A stretch of DNA of 47,352 nt, taken from the NCBI RefSeq assembly GCF_003259175.1, contig NZ_QGOK01000029.1:1-47352 (forward strand), written 5' to 3'. Within the stretch, counting starts at the first letter, position 1; the number at the start of each line of letters is the position of its first letter. A program made the translations under genes and the position numbers. The notes beneath the pieces were generated by a model. The model did no database searches. It saw only the letters and a program-made list of their open reading frames with translations, and had not been told where the DNA came from. Shown here one piece after another: positions 1 through 9,024 of the stretch. This DNA is from Marinomonas shanghaiensis (GTDB lineage Bacteria > Pseudomonadota > Gammaproteobacteria > Pseudomonadales > Marinomonadaceae).

Positions 1-98
1 TAAGGATCTACAGATTTTGTGCAACCCTTTTCGACATTTTCTTTCAATTTATTTTAAATAAAAGCGTATTCGTTCATAAAACCATCAAAAACGGCTCA

Positions 99-121
99 TT
101 TTGGTTGTTAAACAACCAAAA
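99..121 (-). terminator. Hairpin downstream of sfsA
   Basis: A perfect 10-bp inverted repeat (TTTTGGTTGT / ACAACCAAAA) with a 3-nt loop lies about 20 bases after the sfsA stop codon. The A/T-rich stem and a partly T-rich flank on the minus strand fit a modest intrinsic terminator for sfsA. There is no gene between it and the window edge. Confidence 0.5.
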
Positions 122-140
122 GCACATAAAGACAAACCCA

Positions 141-860
141 TTAATCCAATAAATTAGGCATAACCACAGGAACCGAGCACACGATTTTCATCTCTTGGGA
201 ATCGATCGCCACTTGATAGGCAATCACTTCTACCCCTTTCTCTACTACTTCAACAAAAGCCTGCGCATACTTTTTATCTATATGAGCCGCTGGAGTCACT
301 GAATTTATTCCAGTATGGCTCACGCAAAAAAACATTACTGCTCGATGACCCTCTTCGACCATTTTTGCTAACTCATACAGATGCTTGCGTCCTCGATCTG
401 TCACCGCATCAGGAAAGTATCCCAATCCGTCTTCTTCTAATAAGGTGACGTTTTTTACTTCCACATAGCACTTATGACCATCATGGCCTGTGAGCAACCA
501 ATCAATACGACTTTTCTCGCCATACTTCACTTCTGCTTTCTGTTCTGCATACCCAACAAGCTCAGTCACAACACCATTAGCAATAGCTTCGCCTACCAAT
601 TTATTTGGGTAACCTGTATTGATACAAGCCAAATACTGCTCATCGACTTCCACCAGCTCCCACGTATAAGCCAGCTTACGCTTTGGGTTATCACTTTTAG
701 AAAGCCAAACGCGTGCATGCTCTTGTTGGCAGCGCTTCATGGATCCTGTATTTGGGCAATGCGCCACCACAACTTCACCATTCGGCAATTCAATGTCAGA
801 CAAAAAACGCTTATAGCGCTTTATCAATCTTCCTTCTATTAAAGGGGTTGGAAACTTCAC
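141..860 (-). CDS. sfsA: SfsA family DNA/RNA nuclease-like protein (sugar fermentation stimulation protein)
   Basis: SfsA was named for stimulating maltose metabolism in E. coli. The family has a nuclease-like fold and its in vivo role is still unclear. The protein shows the family landmarks in order: RYKRFL near the N-terminus, [23 protein letters not shown], the SRIDWLL segment, YVEVKNVTL and [13 protein letters not shown], then [10 protein letters not shown]. The D...E-V-K pattern resembles a PD-(D/E)XK-type active site. The frame stays open to an ATG at 917, but I place the start at the GTG at 860. GGAG lies 6 bases upstream of that GTG, and starting there gives 239 aa, close to the usual ~235 aa. 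The extra 19 residues of the longer form look non-homologous. The gene stands alone with its own terminator. Confidence 0.93.
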   Translation of the reverse strand: MKFPTPLIEGRLIKRYKRFLSDIELPNGEVVVAHCPNTGSMKRCQQEHARVWLSKSDNPKRKLAYTWELVEVDEQYLACINTGYPNKLVGEAIANGVVTELVGYAEQKAEVKYGEKSRIDWLLTGHDGHKCYVEVKNVTLLEEDGLGYFPDAVTDRGRKHLYELAKMVEEGHRAVMFFCVSHTGINSVTPAAHIDKKYAQAFVEVVEKGVEVIAYQVAIDSQEMKIVCSVPVVMPNLLD

Positions 861-1124
861 AACAGAACTCCAGAATTTCTTATGAGAATCACCAAAATCT
901 ACCCCAACCGCTCTCATATAAAGATAGGTGGCTTGGTCTACGATTATTATAGCTCATACACCCTCATTTATAGTTGTCAGCCGCTGCTATCGCCTTTATA
1001 TCCACCTTACTTCATCTATCAATCGACGACAGATCCGTATAACATATAAGAATAGCAACAGCCTAATTCCCACTGCTCCCAACATAAAATTTTAGGATCC
1101 TTTTTTAAATCAACACTGATCATG

Positions 1125-1161
1125 AGCCAATAAAAAAAACCGCTTCAAATGAAGCGGGTTT
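1125..1161 (-). terminator. Strong intrinsic terminator after the adeS-like gene
   Basis: The stem CCGCTTC / GAAGCGG with loop AAAT is followed on the minus strand by a run of eight T. It would end leftward transcripts from the kinase gene. A near copy of the whole module, including the outer AGCCAATAAAAAAA, occurs at 9952-9988. The DNA from 861 to this point (about 260 bases) contains no gene or RNA that I recognise. Confidence 0.8.
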
Positions 1162-1354
1162 CTAGTACTATGTTCAGCACTTTGTTTCGCCTTTTCTTCA
1201 CAGCGACGCTTAAGCTGCAATTAGGTACTTCTCTCTCCAGCTCTTCGGTCGTTACTGAACAACTTTGCCCAACGAAGTTTTCCACAAATATCAAACCGTT
1301 AGTGTTACCTAAAGCTTCCTACATCTTTTCTGAACTATTGCCGTCAAAGGTCAT
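1145..1354 (-). pseudogene. Possible broken small ORF downstream of the kinase
   Basis: A 70-codon minus-strand frame begins with ATG at 1354, ten bases after the kinase stop codon. It is interrupted by one TAG at codon 12 (1319-1321). Beyond the stop it reads in host-like codons for 58 residues, including the stretch NTNGLIFVENFVGQSCSV and the acidic TTEELEREVP, and ends inside the terminator hairpin. No good ribosome-binding site precedes the ATG. I do not recognise a family. It could be a decayed small gene, a TTG- or GTG-started peptide beyond the stop, or chance. Confidence 0.25.
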
Positions 1355-1363
1355 AGTTTCTGT

Positions 1364-2413
1364 TTAAGATGTCCAACATAGCTCAATAACCGTACCACCT
1401 TGATCACTGATATAGCAGCGAGCACTGCCATTGTGGGCGTTCGCAATCGCACTTACTACCGCTAGTCCTAAGCCACTACCGTTTTGACTATTATCCTTAG
1501 CTCTTCGAAAAGCGGTGAAAACATGTGGTATCAATTCTAACGGAACACCTGGCCCAGAATCGGCTACAGACAAATAACAAACCTCATCTTTAAGTGTAAA
1601 CGTGATGATTATTTCCCCAGGAAGAGCATACTTACTGGCATTTTCTAATATCGCCAACAAAGCCTGACGAATTCGAGTAGGATCACAAATAACAGGGCGT
1701 GTCGTTAAATTTAGCACCACATGCTGACCTGCCTCTTTGAGCATATTAGCCGATAAATCTGTAAGCAGTTTAATTTCATCCGATAACTGTGTTTCTTCTA
1801 AGTTAATCCTTAACTCGCCACGGTTCATTAAGCTAATAACACGAAGATCTTCGATTAAACGCGACAACCCTTCCACTTGAACCAAAAGCCTAACAAATTG
1901 GGCTTTATCCGGCGAAAACACCCCTTCTGCCAAACCTTGTAATCGTCCCCGTAAAATGGTGACTGGGGTTCTTAGTTCGTGAGCAATGGCCGCGTTCCAG
2001 AAAGCCTGCTCTTCAGTCATACGCTGCAGTTTTTCTGCTAACAAATTTAGGTCATCAACCAATAGAGCAGCTTCACCAAGGGAGCGATCTCCGACATGGG
2101 CGCGATAATTGAGATCCCCTTCAGCAATTCTTCGAATACCTTCGGCAACGGAATTTAATGGCTCCAATATGCGCTGGGATAACCTAATAGCGACATTTAC
2201 AGCCAATAAAATAACAATCACTAGGGTTAATAAAATCCACAACCACTCGGGTCCTGTTGGGGCGAAGTTTTCCTCATTTGGAAGGACGTTAGGCCAGTAT
2301 TCTTCCCATAGATAATAAAAAACAAACGACCCTATGGTGACTAATAAAGCGGATCCAATGGCTATTTTTATCATTGAAAAAGCAATTTGACGACTCAAAC
2401 CACTTAATTTCAT
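1364..2413 (-). CDS. adeS: AdeS/BaeS-like sensor histidine kinase
   Basis: Inner-membrane sensor kinase of an AdeRS-type two-component system, 349 aa. The N-terminus has one membrane segment (about residues 10-33), a short periplasmic stretch rich in W/P/E and a second membrane segment (about 57-80). A HAMP linker follows (around 80-130). The H-box FWNAAIAHELRTPVTIL and the QVEGLSRLIEDLR helix closely resemble Acinetobacter AdeS. The N-box (AILENASKYA), G1 (VADSGPGVP) and G2 (NGSGLGLAVV) of the ATPase domain are intact. Its ATG overlaps the regulator stop by four bases (2410-2413), so the pair is translationally coupled. Lying divergent from the pump, it presumably sets pump expression. The stimulus is unknown. 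The symbol is by similarity only. Confidence 0.85.
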   Translation of the reverse strand: MKLSGLSRQIAFSMIKIAIGSALLVTIGSFVFYYLWEEYWPNVLPNEENFAPTGPEWLWILLTLVIVILLAVNVAIRLSQRILEPLNSVAEGIRRIAEGDLNYRAHVGDRSLGEAALLVDDLNLLAEKLQRMTEEQAFWNAAIAHELRTPVTILRGRLQGLAEGVFSPDKAQFVRLLVQVEGLSRLIEDLRVISLMNRGELRINLEETQLSDEIKLLTDLSANMLKEAGQHVVLNLTTRPVICDPTRIRQALLAILENASKYALPGEIIITFTLKDEVCYLSVADSGPGVPLELIPHVFTAFRRAKDNSQNGSGLGLAVVSAIANAHNGSARCYISDQGGTVIELCWTS

Positions 2414-3177
2414 GAGTCACCTTTCAAGCGGTAACCAACACCACGAACTCCAGCGGGCACCCCATGAATCCCAAAGGCATCGAGTTTTTTACGAATCTTA
2501 CTAATATGACTATCCACTGTGCGCTCTAGCGCATCCCCTTCTGGTAGGCAAGAAACCAATAGCTCCTCTCGGGTAAACACGCGTTTCGGTGAACGAATGA
2601 AATGGGTTAAGAGCTTAAATTCGGTTAATGTCAACGCAAGTGTATGCGCTGCGCCATTAACATAAACGGTTATGTCATGGCTTTCCAAATTCACTTCAAA
2701 GGGATCTGCACGCAATGTCTTACTCTTGGTAGAGGAGTTAACCTCTAAAGTACGTCGTAAAACAGCTTGCACTCTCGCCACCACTTCCGCTGGATTAAAG
2801 GGCTTCACAACATAATCATCTGCCCCAATTCGGAGGGCCATCAATTTATCCAAATCTTGATCCATCGCCGTAAGCATAATGACGGGGGTGTTACTGTTTT
2901 GTCGTAACTGCGACAGCACTTCCCAACCATCCTTTTTCGGCATCTGGATATCCAGCAAAATCAGATCTGGCTGAATAGAAGCATGAAGTTCAAGCGCCTG
3001 TTGTCCATCACCTGCATGAAGGACACGCATGTTATTACGCGTCAGATAAGCCGATAAAATATCAACTATTTCCAACTCATCCTCCACGATCAGAACCAAT
3101 GCTTGGCGATGATCAAGGCCTTCTTGATCAGACTTAGGCATACCCTTGTGATTTTCAGACAACAAATGCCCCTCCAT
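2410..3177 (-). CDS. adeR: AdeR-like OmpR-family response regulator
   Basis: DNA-binding regulator paired with the adjacent kinase. The receiver domain shows VEDELEI, the phospho-acceptor Asp in DLILLDIQMPKKDGWEVL, the Thr of PVIMLTAMDQD and the Lys of DDYVVKPFNP. A winged helix follows, with ERTVDSHISKIRKKL and RGVGYRL. The MLTAMDQDLDKLMALRIGAD region is very close to Acinetobacter AdeR. The frame is open to a TTG at 3216. I prefer the ATG at 3177 because GGAGG sits just upstream, giving 255 aa; the extra 13 residues have no family counterpart. It probably activates the divergent RND operon through the 68-bp gap. Direct repeats containing TGGAGG lie at its 5' end. Confidence 0.85.
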   Translation of the reverse strand: MEGHLLSENHKGMPKSDQEGLDHRQALVLIVEDELEIVDILSAYLTRNNMRVLHAGDGQQALELHASIQPDLILLDIQMPKKDGWEVLSQLRQNSNTPVIMLTAMDQDLDKLMALRIGADDYVVKPFNPAEVVARVQAVLRRTLEVNSSTKSKTLRADPFEVNLESHDITVYVNGAAHTLALTLTEFKLLTHFIRSPKRVFTREELLVSCLPEGDALERTVDSHISKIRKKLDAFGIHGVPAGVRGVGYRLKGDS

Positions 3178-3211
3178 CAAACCTCCACATTCACTCAGCG
3201 GAACCTCCACA
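3171..3211. repeat. Helically phased TGGAGG direct repeats at the adeR 5' end
   Basis: CCTCCA (TGGAGG on the minus strand) starts at 3171, 3182 and 3204, spacings of 11 and 22 bases. The 10-mer AACCTCCACA is exact at 3180-3189 and 3202-3211. Spacing by whole helical turns is usual for OmpR-family sites, and AdeR of Acinetobacter binds direct repeats between adeRS and adeABC. One copy doubles as the adeR Shine-Dalgarno sequence, so part of the pattern may be translational. Confidence 0.35.
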
Positions 3212-3284
3212 CACAAATATTAAACTCACGAATAATTGTGATTACTTAAACGCTTTTACGTTCATTTCCCCAAAGGATAACGCA

Positions 3285-4466
3285 GTGAAAAAGATAAATA
3301 CATGTGTATGTAGTGGCTTACATATCTTGATAATTAGCTTGTTGGTCGGTTGCCATCCGTCGAATCAAGAAGGCAACAATGAGATCGAATCAAAAATACC
3401 CTCGCCCTTAGTGTCAACAATTAAAGTAGTGCCAACACCGCTTGAGATATACGAAACGCTTCCAGGCCGAGTCATGGCCGTCCGTACGGCTGAAATTCGG
3501 CCACAGGTAACGGGGATCGTACAACAAAGGCTATTCAAACAAGGGACAGAAGTAAAAGCAGGTCAATCACTGTTTCAGATCAATCCAGCCCCTTTTGTAG
3601 CAGAAGCCGATACAGCCAAAGCTAACTTATTGAGAGCACAGGTTACATTCAAATTAGCGGAAGACAAAGTAACGCGCCTAAAACCACTGCTAGCCGTTGA
3701 TGCCATCAGTCGTCAGGATTATGACGATGCCGTGTTACTCCGTGACCAAGCGGGGGCAGATATTGCTGTTGCAAAAGCAACCCTAGCACGTCGTCAGCTT
3801 GATGTGACCTTTGCCAACGTGACAGCCCCCATATCAGGCCGCATTGAGCAAGCTTTAGTAAGTGAAGGGACATTAGTCAGTAGCACAGATACAAGCCCCA
3901 TGGCTCGTATCCAGCAGATTGATCAAGTATTTGTGGATATTCGTCGCCCCGCCACCTCGTTTCAAGCAACACGTGAAGCCTTAGCCGCAAACTCGGCGGA
4001 TGAATCGAATGCATCGGGTGCAACAATCGAAATCTTGCACAGTAATGGCCAGCCCTATCCTGTTAAAGGCCAAGCTTTATTTTCCGGCATTAATATTGAT
4101 GTAAGCACGGGCGATGTTTTGCTACGCGTACTGGTTGATAACCCTCAACGCCTGCTGTTACCAGGTATGTTCATCAGAGCAAAAGTCCTGCATTCAAGTT
4201 ACCAAAATGCGCTGATGGTTCCACAGCAAGCCATTATGCATCTGGCGGGTGTACCTCATGTTTGGCGTATTGATGAGAAAAACTTTGCTCATTTTCAGCC
4301 GATAACACTGGGCGAACTCACCCAGGGGCAATATCACATACAAGATGGGATAGAAGCCGGAGATATCATCGTCGTAGAAGGAATGGATAGGCTTCAGGAC
4401 GGAATGCTCGTCAATCAACACCCATGGAAAGAGCTCGACGCTCCTTCCGCACCTGTGACCCACTGA
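3285..4466 (+). CDS. adeA: RND efflux periplasmic adaptor (AdeA/AcrA-like lipoprotein)
   Basis: Membrane fusion protein that bridges the inner-membrane pump and the outer-membrane channel. The start is GTG at 3285, with AAAGGA seven bases upstream. A lipoprotein signal with lipobox LLVGC ends near residue 23. Family segments follow: a barrel-sandwich/lipoyl part (RPQVTGIVQQRLFKQGTEVK and later VTAPISGRIEQALVSEGTLV), the alpha-hairpin between them, and the beta-barrel and membrane-proximal domains (LLLPGMFIRAKV, MVPQQAIMHLAG). At 393 aa it has normal length. It is first in the operon, 27 bases before the pump gene. The symbol follows the AdeRS-type context and is by similarity. Confidence 0.88.
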   Translation: MKKINTCVCSGLHILIISLLVGCHPSNQEGNNEIESKIPSPLVSTIKVVPTPLEIYETLPGRVMAVRTAEIRPQVTGIVQQRLFKQGTEVKAGQSLFQINPAPFVAEADTAKANLLRAQVTFKLAEDKVTRLKPLLAVDAISRQDYDDAVLLRDQAGADIAVAKATLARRQLDVTFANVTAPISGRIEQALVSEGTLVSSTDTSPMARIQQIDQVFVDIRRPATSFQATREALAANSADESNASGATIEILHSNGQPYPVKGQALFSGINIDVSTGDVLLRVLVDNPQRLLLPGMFIRAKVLHSSYQNALMVPQQAIMHLAGVPHVWRIDEKNFAHFQPITLGELTQGQYHIQDGIEAGDIIVVEGMDRLQDGMLVNQHPWKELDAPSAPVTH

Positions 4467-4493
4467 TTAAGATTATTAGAGAGTCTAAAATTT

Positions 4494-7400
4494 ATGTCCC
4501 AATTTTTTATACAGCGTCCAGTGTTTGCTTGGGTTATTGCGCTTTTCATTATTTTGTTTGGCTGTATTGCGATTCCGAAGTTGCCAATATCTCGCTACCC
4601 TTCTATTGCGCCTCCTACCGTGAATATTATGGCGACCTACCCAGGTGCCAGCCCACAAGCAATGAATGATGGTGTGCTTAGTCTGCTGGAAGGAGAGCTC
4701 TCCAGCGTCAAAAACTTGCTGTATTTCGAGTCCTCTGCCGACAGCTCTGGCTCAGCCTCAATCACGGTCACATTTAAGCCAGGAACAAACCCTGATTTAG
4801 CACAAATTGACGTACAAAACCAAATGAAAGCGGTGGAGTCTCGCCTACCAAAGACAGTACGCCAAGATGGCTTAACCATAGAGTCGGCTACCTCCAACTT
4901 TCTTATGATTGTGGGCTTAAAATCCGACAACAACCGCTATGATGAAATCGCCCTAAACGACTACTTAGCTCGTAATCTGGTAAAAGAATTACGCCTTATA
5001 GAGGGTGTCGGACGCGTCCAGTCTTTTGGAGCAGAAAAAGCGCTGCGCATTTGGGTAGACCCGAGCAAGCTCTATTCGTTAGGCTTAACCATGAATGACA
5101 TTAGCCAAGCGGTGACGGAGCAAAATACACAAATCACTCCTGGAAGCATCGGCACAGCACCAACAGTAAAGGGCCAACGAGTCACTCTTCCCCTAACGGC
5201 ACAAGGCCAGTTAACCAACATACAGGATTTTGCCGATATTATTCTGCGCGCTAACAGTAACGGCTCGAAAGTCTTACTCAGAGATGTTGCCAAGGTCGAG
5301 ATAGGCTCTCAGTCCTACGGTTTTTTGAATCGAGAAAATGGCAAAACCGCAACCGCAGCGGCCATACAACTCACACCGGGAGCAAATGCGGTCAAAACAG
5401 CCGAAGCGGTAGAGAAACGTTTGGCGGAGCTGAGTCAAACGTTACCAGTAGGCATGTCCTATTCGATCCCATTTAACACCGCTCCTTTCGTGAAGGTTTC
5501 CATCAATAAGGTGATCACCACGCTCCTCGAAGCCATGGTGTTAGTCTTTTTGGTCATGTATCTGTTTTTGCAGAGTATTCGCTATACCTTAATTCCCGCC
5601 ATTGTGGCCCCCATCGCTTTGCTGGGCACCTTCACAGTCATGCTGTTAACAGGCTTCTCTATCAACGTGTTAACCATGTTTGGTATGGTGTTAGCCATCG
5701 GCATCATTGTCGACGATGCCATTGTGGTGGTGGAAAATGTGGAACGCATAATGGCCGAAGAAGGCTTATCACCGAAAGAAGCGACCAACAAAGCCATGAA
5801 AGAAATCACGGGAGCCATTATCGGCATCACACTGGTGCTCACCGCAGTATTCATCCCCATGGCGTTTGCTAGTGACTCGGTGGGAGCGATCTATAAACAG
5901 TTCACCCTATCTATGGCCGTATCTATTCTGTTCTCCGCCTTTTTGGCTCTGACACTCACGCCTGCCTTATGCGCGACTTTACTCAAACCAGTCAAAGCTC
6001 ATCATCAGCAAACACGTTTTGCCCAGTGGTTTAACCGCAGTTTTAGTCGCATGAATAACCGCTATGAGACACAAGTTGGTAACTTGGTGAGTCGTAAAGG
6101 CTTCATGATGCTGATCTTTGTGGTCTTATGCACCATTTTGATCCTTATCTACCGACAGCTACCATCTTCTTTCTTACCAGAAGAAGACCAAGGCTACTTT
6201 ATGACCAGCATCCAACTACCGGCCGACGCCACCACAGAGCGTACATTAGCCGTGGTGAAAAAGTTTGAAGAACATGCACTCAGTCGCCCTGCAATTGAAT
6301 CAACAATGACAGTCATTGGATTTGGTTTTTCCGGCTCAGGAACGAATGCCGCACAAAGTTTTACCATGTTAAAAGACTGGGATCTTCGCTCCGGCACCTC
6401 AACACAAAATGAGCTACAACTCGCGGAACAAGCCATGGCTGATGTTAAAGAAGGCTCTGTCATGCAGATGTTACCGCCGTCTATTGAAGAATTAGGCACC
6501 AACTCTGACATCAGCTTTTTCTTACAAGACCGCGCTAACCAAGGTTACGAGCAGTTAAAAAATGCTGAGTCCCGAATGATAGATCTTGCTCAAAAGAGCG
6601 CATTGTTAAAGGATTTTTATACCGATGGCTTACCAGCCGGAACCAGCATTCACTTGGAGATTGATCGTCAGAAAGCCGAGGTGTCAGGAGTGTCGTTTAC
6701 TAATATTAGTGAAACCTTGTCTTCAGCAGCAGGCTCGACCTACATTAATGACTTTCCAAATCAAGGCAAAATGCAACAAGTCATTATGCAAACGGAGCCC
6801 TCAGCGAGAATGCAAATTGATGACATTCTGAGTCTGCACGTACGCAACAGTAGTGGTGGCATGGTGCCACTATCCGAGTTGGTCACACCGTCTTGGTCAG
6901 AGTCCATCCCGCAATTGCTTCGTTTTCAAGGCTATCCAGCCATCCGCATTGCAGGTAGCGCCGCGACAGGCGTATCAAGCGGTCAAGCCATGGCAGAGAT
7001 AGAGCAACTCGCTAAGCAATTACCACAAGGCTATGCCATTGCTTGGACAGGACAGGCATTGCAAGAACGCCAATCAGCCCAACAAGCTCCCATGCTGATG
7101 GCGCTATCTATGTTGGTGGTGTTCTTAGTGCTAGCGGCACTGTACGAGAGCTGGTCGATTCCTTTGTCCGTCATGCTCGTCGTGCCATTAGGATTGCTTG
7201 GTGCTGTGATGGCGATTGTTTTACGAGATATGCCTAACGATGTGTTCTTCAAAGTGGGCATGATCACCGTCATTGGTCTGTCTGCAAAAAATGCGATCCT
7301 AATTGTGGAATACGCCAAGCAATTACGCGAGCAAGGTTTCAGCTTGACGGAATCTGCGATTAAAGCGGCTAAATTACGTCTGCGTCCCATCTTAATGACT

Positions 7401-7625
7401 TCCCTTGCCTTTACTCTAGGGGTTTTGCCTTTGATGCTTGCAAGCGGTGCCAGTGCAGAAACACAACGCGCTATCGGTACAGGTGTATTTGGTGGCATGG
7501 TTAGCGCCACCCTGCTTGCTATTTATTTTGTACCAGCTTTCTTCGTATTCGTAATGAGCATTCAAGAGCGTTTAGCATCTTGGACAAACTCAAATAAGAC
7601 ACCTCCAACAGACTTTAAAGGTTAA
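4494..7625 (+). CDS. adeB: AdeB-like RND multidrug efflux pump
   Basis: Proton-driven inner-membrane pump of the HAE1 family, 1043 aa, full length. The N-terminal MSQFFIQRPVFAWVIALFII is nearly that of AdeB. The proton-relay pair is visible in GIIVDDAIVVVENVERIM (TM4), and the TM10 lysine in GLSAKNAILIVEYAKQL. Porter-domain landmarks include YPGASPQ, VDVQN-type and FLPEEDQGYFM segments and the conserved INDFPNQGKMQQVI. The two halves have parallel topology with 12 membrane segments expected. AdeB-type pumps export aminoglycosides, tetracyclines, dyes and other cationic drugs. The actual range here cannot be read from sequence. It lies between adaptor and outer-membrane factor and is probably under the divergent AdeRS-like system. 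Confidence 0.93.
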   Translation: MSQFFIQRPVFAWVIALFIILFGCIAIPKLPISRYPSIAPPTVNIMATYPGASPQAMNDGVLSLLEGELSSVKNLLYFESSADSSGSASITVTFKPGTNPDLAQIDVQNQMKAVESRLPKTVRQDGLTIESATSNFLMIVGLKSDNNRYDEIALNDYLARNLVKELRLIEGVGRVQSFGAEKALRIWVDPSKLYSLGLTMNDISQAVTEQNTQITPGSIGTAPTVKGQRVTLPLTAQGQLTNIQDFADIILRANSNGSKVLLRDVAKVEIGSQSYGFLNRENGKTATAAAIQLTPGANAVKTAEAVEKRLAELSQTLPVGMSYSIPFNTAPFVKVSINKVITTLLEAMVLVFLVMYLFLQSIRYTLIPAIVAPIALLGTFTVMLLTGFSINVLTMFGMVLAIGIIVDDAIVVVENVERIMAEEGLSPKEATNKAMKEITGAIIGITLVLTAVFIPMAFASDSVGAIYKQFTLSMAVSILFSAFLALTLTPALCATLLKPVKAHHQQTRFAQWFNRSFSRMNNRYETQVGNLVSRKGFMMLIFVVLCTILILIYRQLPSSFLPEEDQGYFMTSIQLPADATTERTLAVVKKFEEHALSRPAIESTMTVIGFGFSGSGTNAAQSFTMLKDWDLRSGTSTQNELQLAEQAMADVKEGSVMQMLPPSIEELGTNSDISFFLQDRANQGYEQLKNAESRMIDLAQKSALLKDFYTDGLPAGTSIHLEIDRQKAEVSGVSFTNISETLSSAAGSTYINDFPNQGKMQQVIMQTEPSARMQIDDILSLHVRNSSGGMVPLSELVTPSWSESIPQLLRFQGYPAIRIAGSAATGVSSGQAMAEIEQLAKQLPQGYAIAWTGQALQERQSAQQAPMLMALSMLVVFLVLAALYESWSIPLSVMLVVPLGLLGAVMAIVLRDMPNDVFFKVGMITVIGLSAKNAILIVEYAKQLREQGFSLTESAIKAAKLRLRPILMTSLAFTLGVLPLMLASGASAETQRAIGTGVFGGMVSATLLAIYFVPAFFVFVMSIQERLASWTNSNKTPPTDFKG

Positions 7626-7629
7626 TACT

Positions 7630-9024
7630 ATGCGTTCTCTTGTTATTGTGATGACGGTATTGCTGGCGGGATGCTCTTTAACCCCAGAGTTAACCAAGCC
7701 AGCCGCGCCAATACCAGAAAACTTTGCCAACCAAAATAGTGTTGGCACACCTTCATCCTACAATATTACCGATCTAGGATGGCGTGACATGTTCCGTGAT
7801 AAGCGCTTACAGGCGCTTATCGAATTGGCATTAGCCAACAACCGAGATTTACGTATTGCCACGTTAAATGTGGAAGCTGTCAAAGCCCAATACGGCATAG
7901 CACGAGCGGAACGGTTGCCCAATATTGGCGTTACATTGGATAGTACCAAACAGCGTTCAGTCACCACGGACGGCGGTGAGAATAAATCCCAAAGGCAAAA
8001 ACAGAGTAGTCTCAGCCTTGGTATCAGCGCCTTCGAAATCGATTTATTCGGACGCGCTCACTCCATGTCAAAGGCGGCTTTTGCCCGCTACTTAGCAAGT
8101 GGCTATGGGCATCAAGCTGCACAAATGTCGTTGATCAGCTCCATCAGTGAAGCCTACTTCGCGGAGCAAATCGCCTATGAGCAACTAACATTGGCAGAAA
8201 ACACCCTCACGGATTGGCAGCAGTCACTCAAGATAACCTTGCAATTACGCAAAGCGAACCAAGGCAGCGAACTGGATGTGGCTCAAGCGGAGGGACAAGT
8301 AGCAAGCGCTGAAGCGACTCTCATCGCCAATCAAAGGAGCTTATCCCAGGCAAAGAACTTACTACGCCTACTAGTAGGAGCTGACATTCCCACAAACCTA
8401 CCGGCATCAGACTTATTCTCTGATCAAGCAGTAACCAACTCGTTGTCACCGGGTCTGCCCTCCGACTTGCTGTTACATCGTCCCGATATTTTGCAAGCAG
8501 AGCAAAACTTGATTGCCGCAAACGAAGACATTGGTGTAGCACGAGCCGCATATTTCCCGCGTATCTCACTGACCAGCTCCATCGGCTATGCCAGCCAAGA
8601 TATGAAAAAGTTAATTAGCTCGGATAGTGCCACTTGGTCATTTACACCGCAAATTAGCCTCCCCTTGTTTCAAGGTGGGAAGCTCGACGCCGAGCTGGCC
8701 CTAGCGAAAGTGCGCAAATCAACAACGATTGCCGAATATGAAAAAGCCATTCAGACAGCGTTTAAAGAAGTAGCTGACGGACTGGTTGGTAGCGAAACGT
8801 ATCAGCAACAAACGACAGCACAAAAAAAAGTCGTCTCTGCCGCAGAACGCAGAGCCAGACTATCCAACTTACGTTATCAAGCAGGCATAGAAAGACGCTT
8901 GGAATTGTTAGATGCCCAGCGACAACTGTATGTAGCCAAACAAACCTTATTAGACCTTAAACAGCAAGAATTGAATAACGCCGTTTTCTTATACAAAGCC
9001 TTAGGCGGTAGATTGGAACTATGA
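7630..9024 (+). CDS. RND outer-membrane factor (OprM/AdeC-like, NodT family lipoprotein)
   Basis: Outer-membrane channel completing the tripartite pump, 464 aa. It starts four bases after the pump stop codon. A lipoprotein signal with lipobox LLAGC ends at about Cys15. The internal tandem repeat of TolC-like proteins is visible: LGWRDMFRDKRLQALIELALANNRDLRIA in the first half and LLLHRPDILQAEQNLIAANEDIGVARAAYFPRISL in the second, the latter a hallmark of NodT/OprM proteins. Coiled-coil helices make up most of the remainder. Having its own channel gene suggests a self-sufficient pump rather than one borrowing TolC. The gene overlaps the next ORF by four bases. Confidence 0.92.
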   Translation: MRSLVIVMTVLLAGCSLTPELTKPAAPIPENFANQNSVGTPSSYNITDLGWRDMFRDKRLQALIELALANNRDLRIATLNVEAVKAQYGIARAERLPNIGVTLDSTKQRSVTTDGGENKSQRQKQSSLSLGISAFEIDLFGRAHSMSKAAFARYLASGYGHQAAQMSLISSISEAYFAEQIAYEQLTLAENTLTDWQQSLKITLQLRKANQGSELDVAQAEGQVASAEATLIANQRSLSQAKNLLRLLVGADIPTNLPASDLFSDQAVTNSLSPGLPSDLLLHRPDILQAEQNLIAANEDIGVARAAYFPRISLTSSIGYASQDMKKLISSDSATWSFTPQISLPLFQGGKLDAELALAKVRKSTTIAEYEKAIQTAFKEVADGLVGSETYQQQTTAQKKVVSAAERRARLSNLRYQAGIERRLELLDAQRQLYVAKQTLLDLKQQELNNAVFLYKALGGRLEL

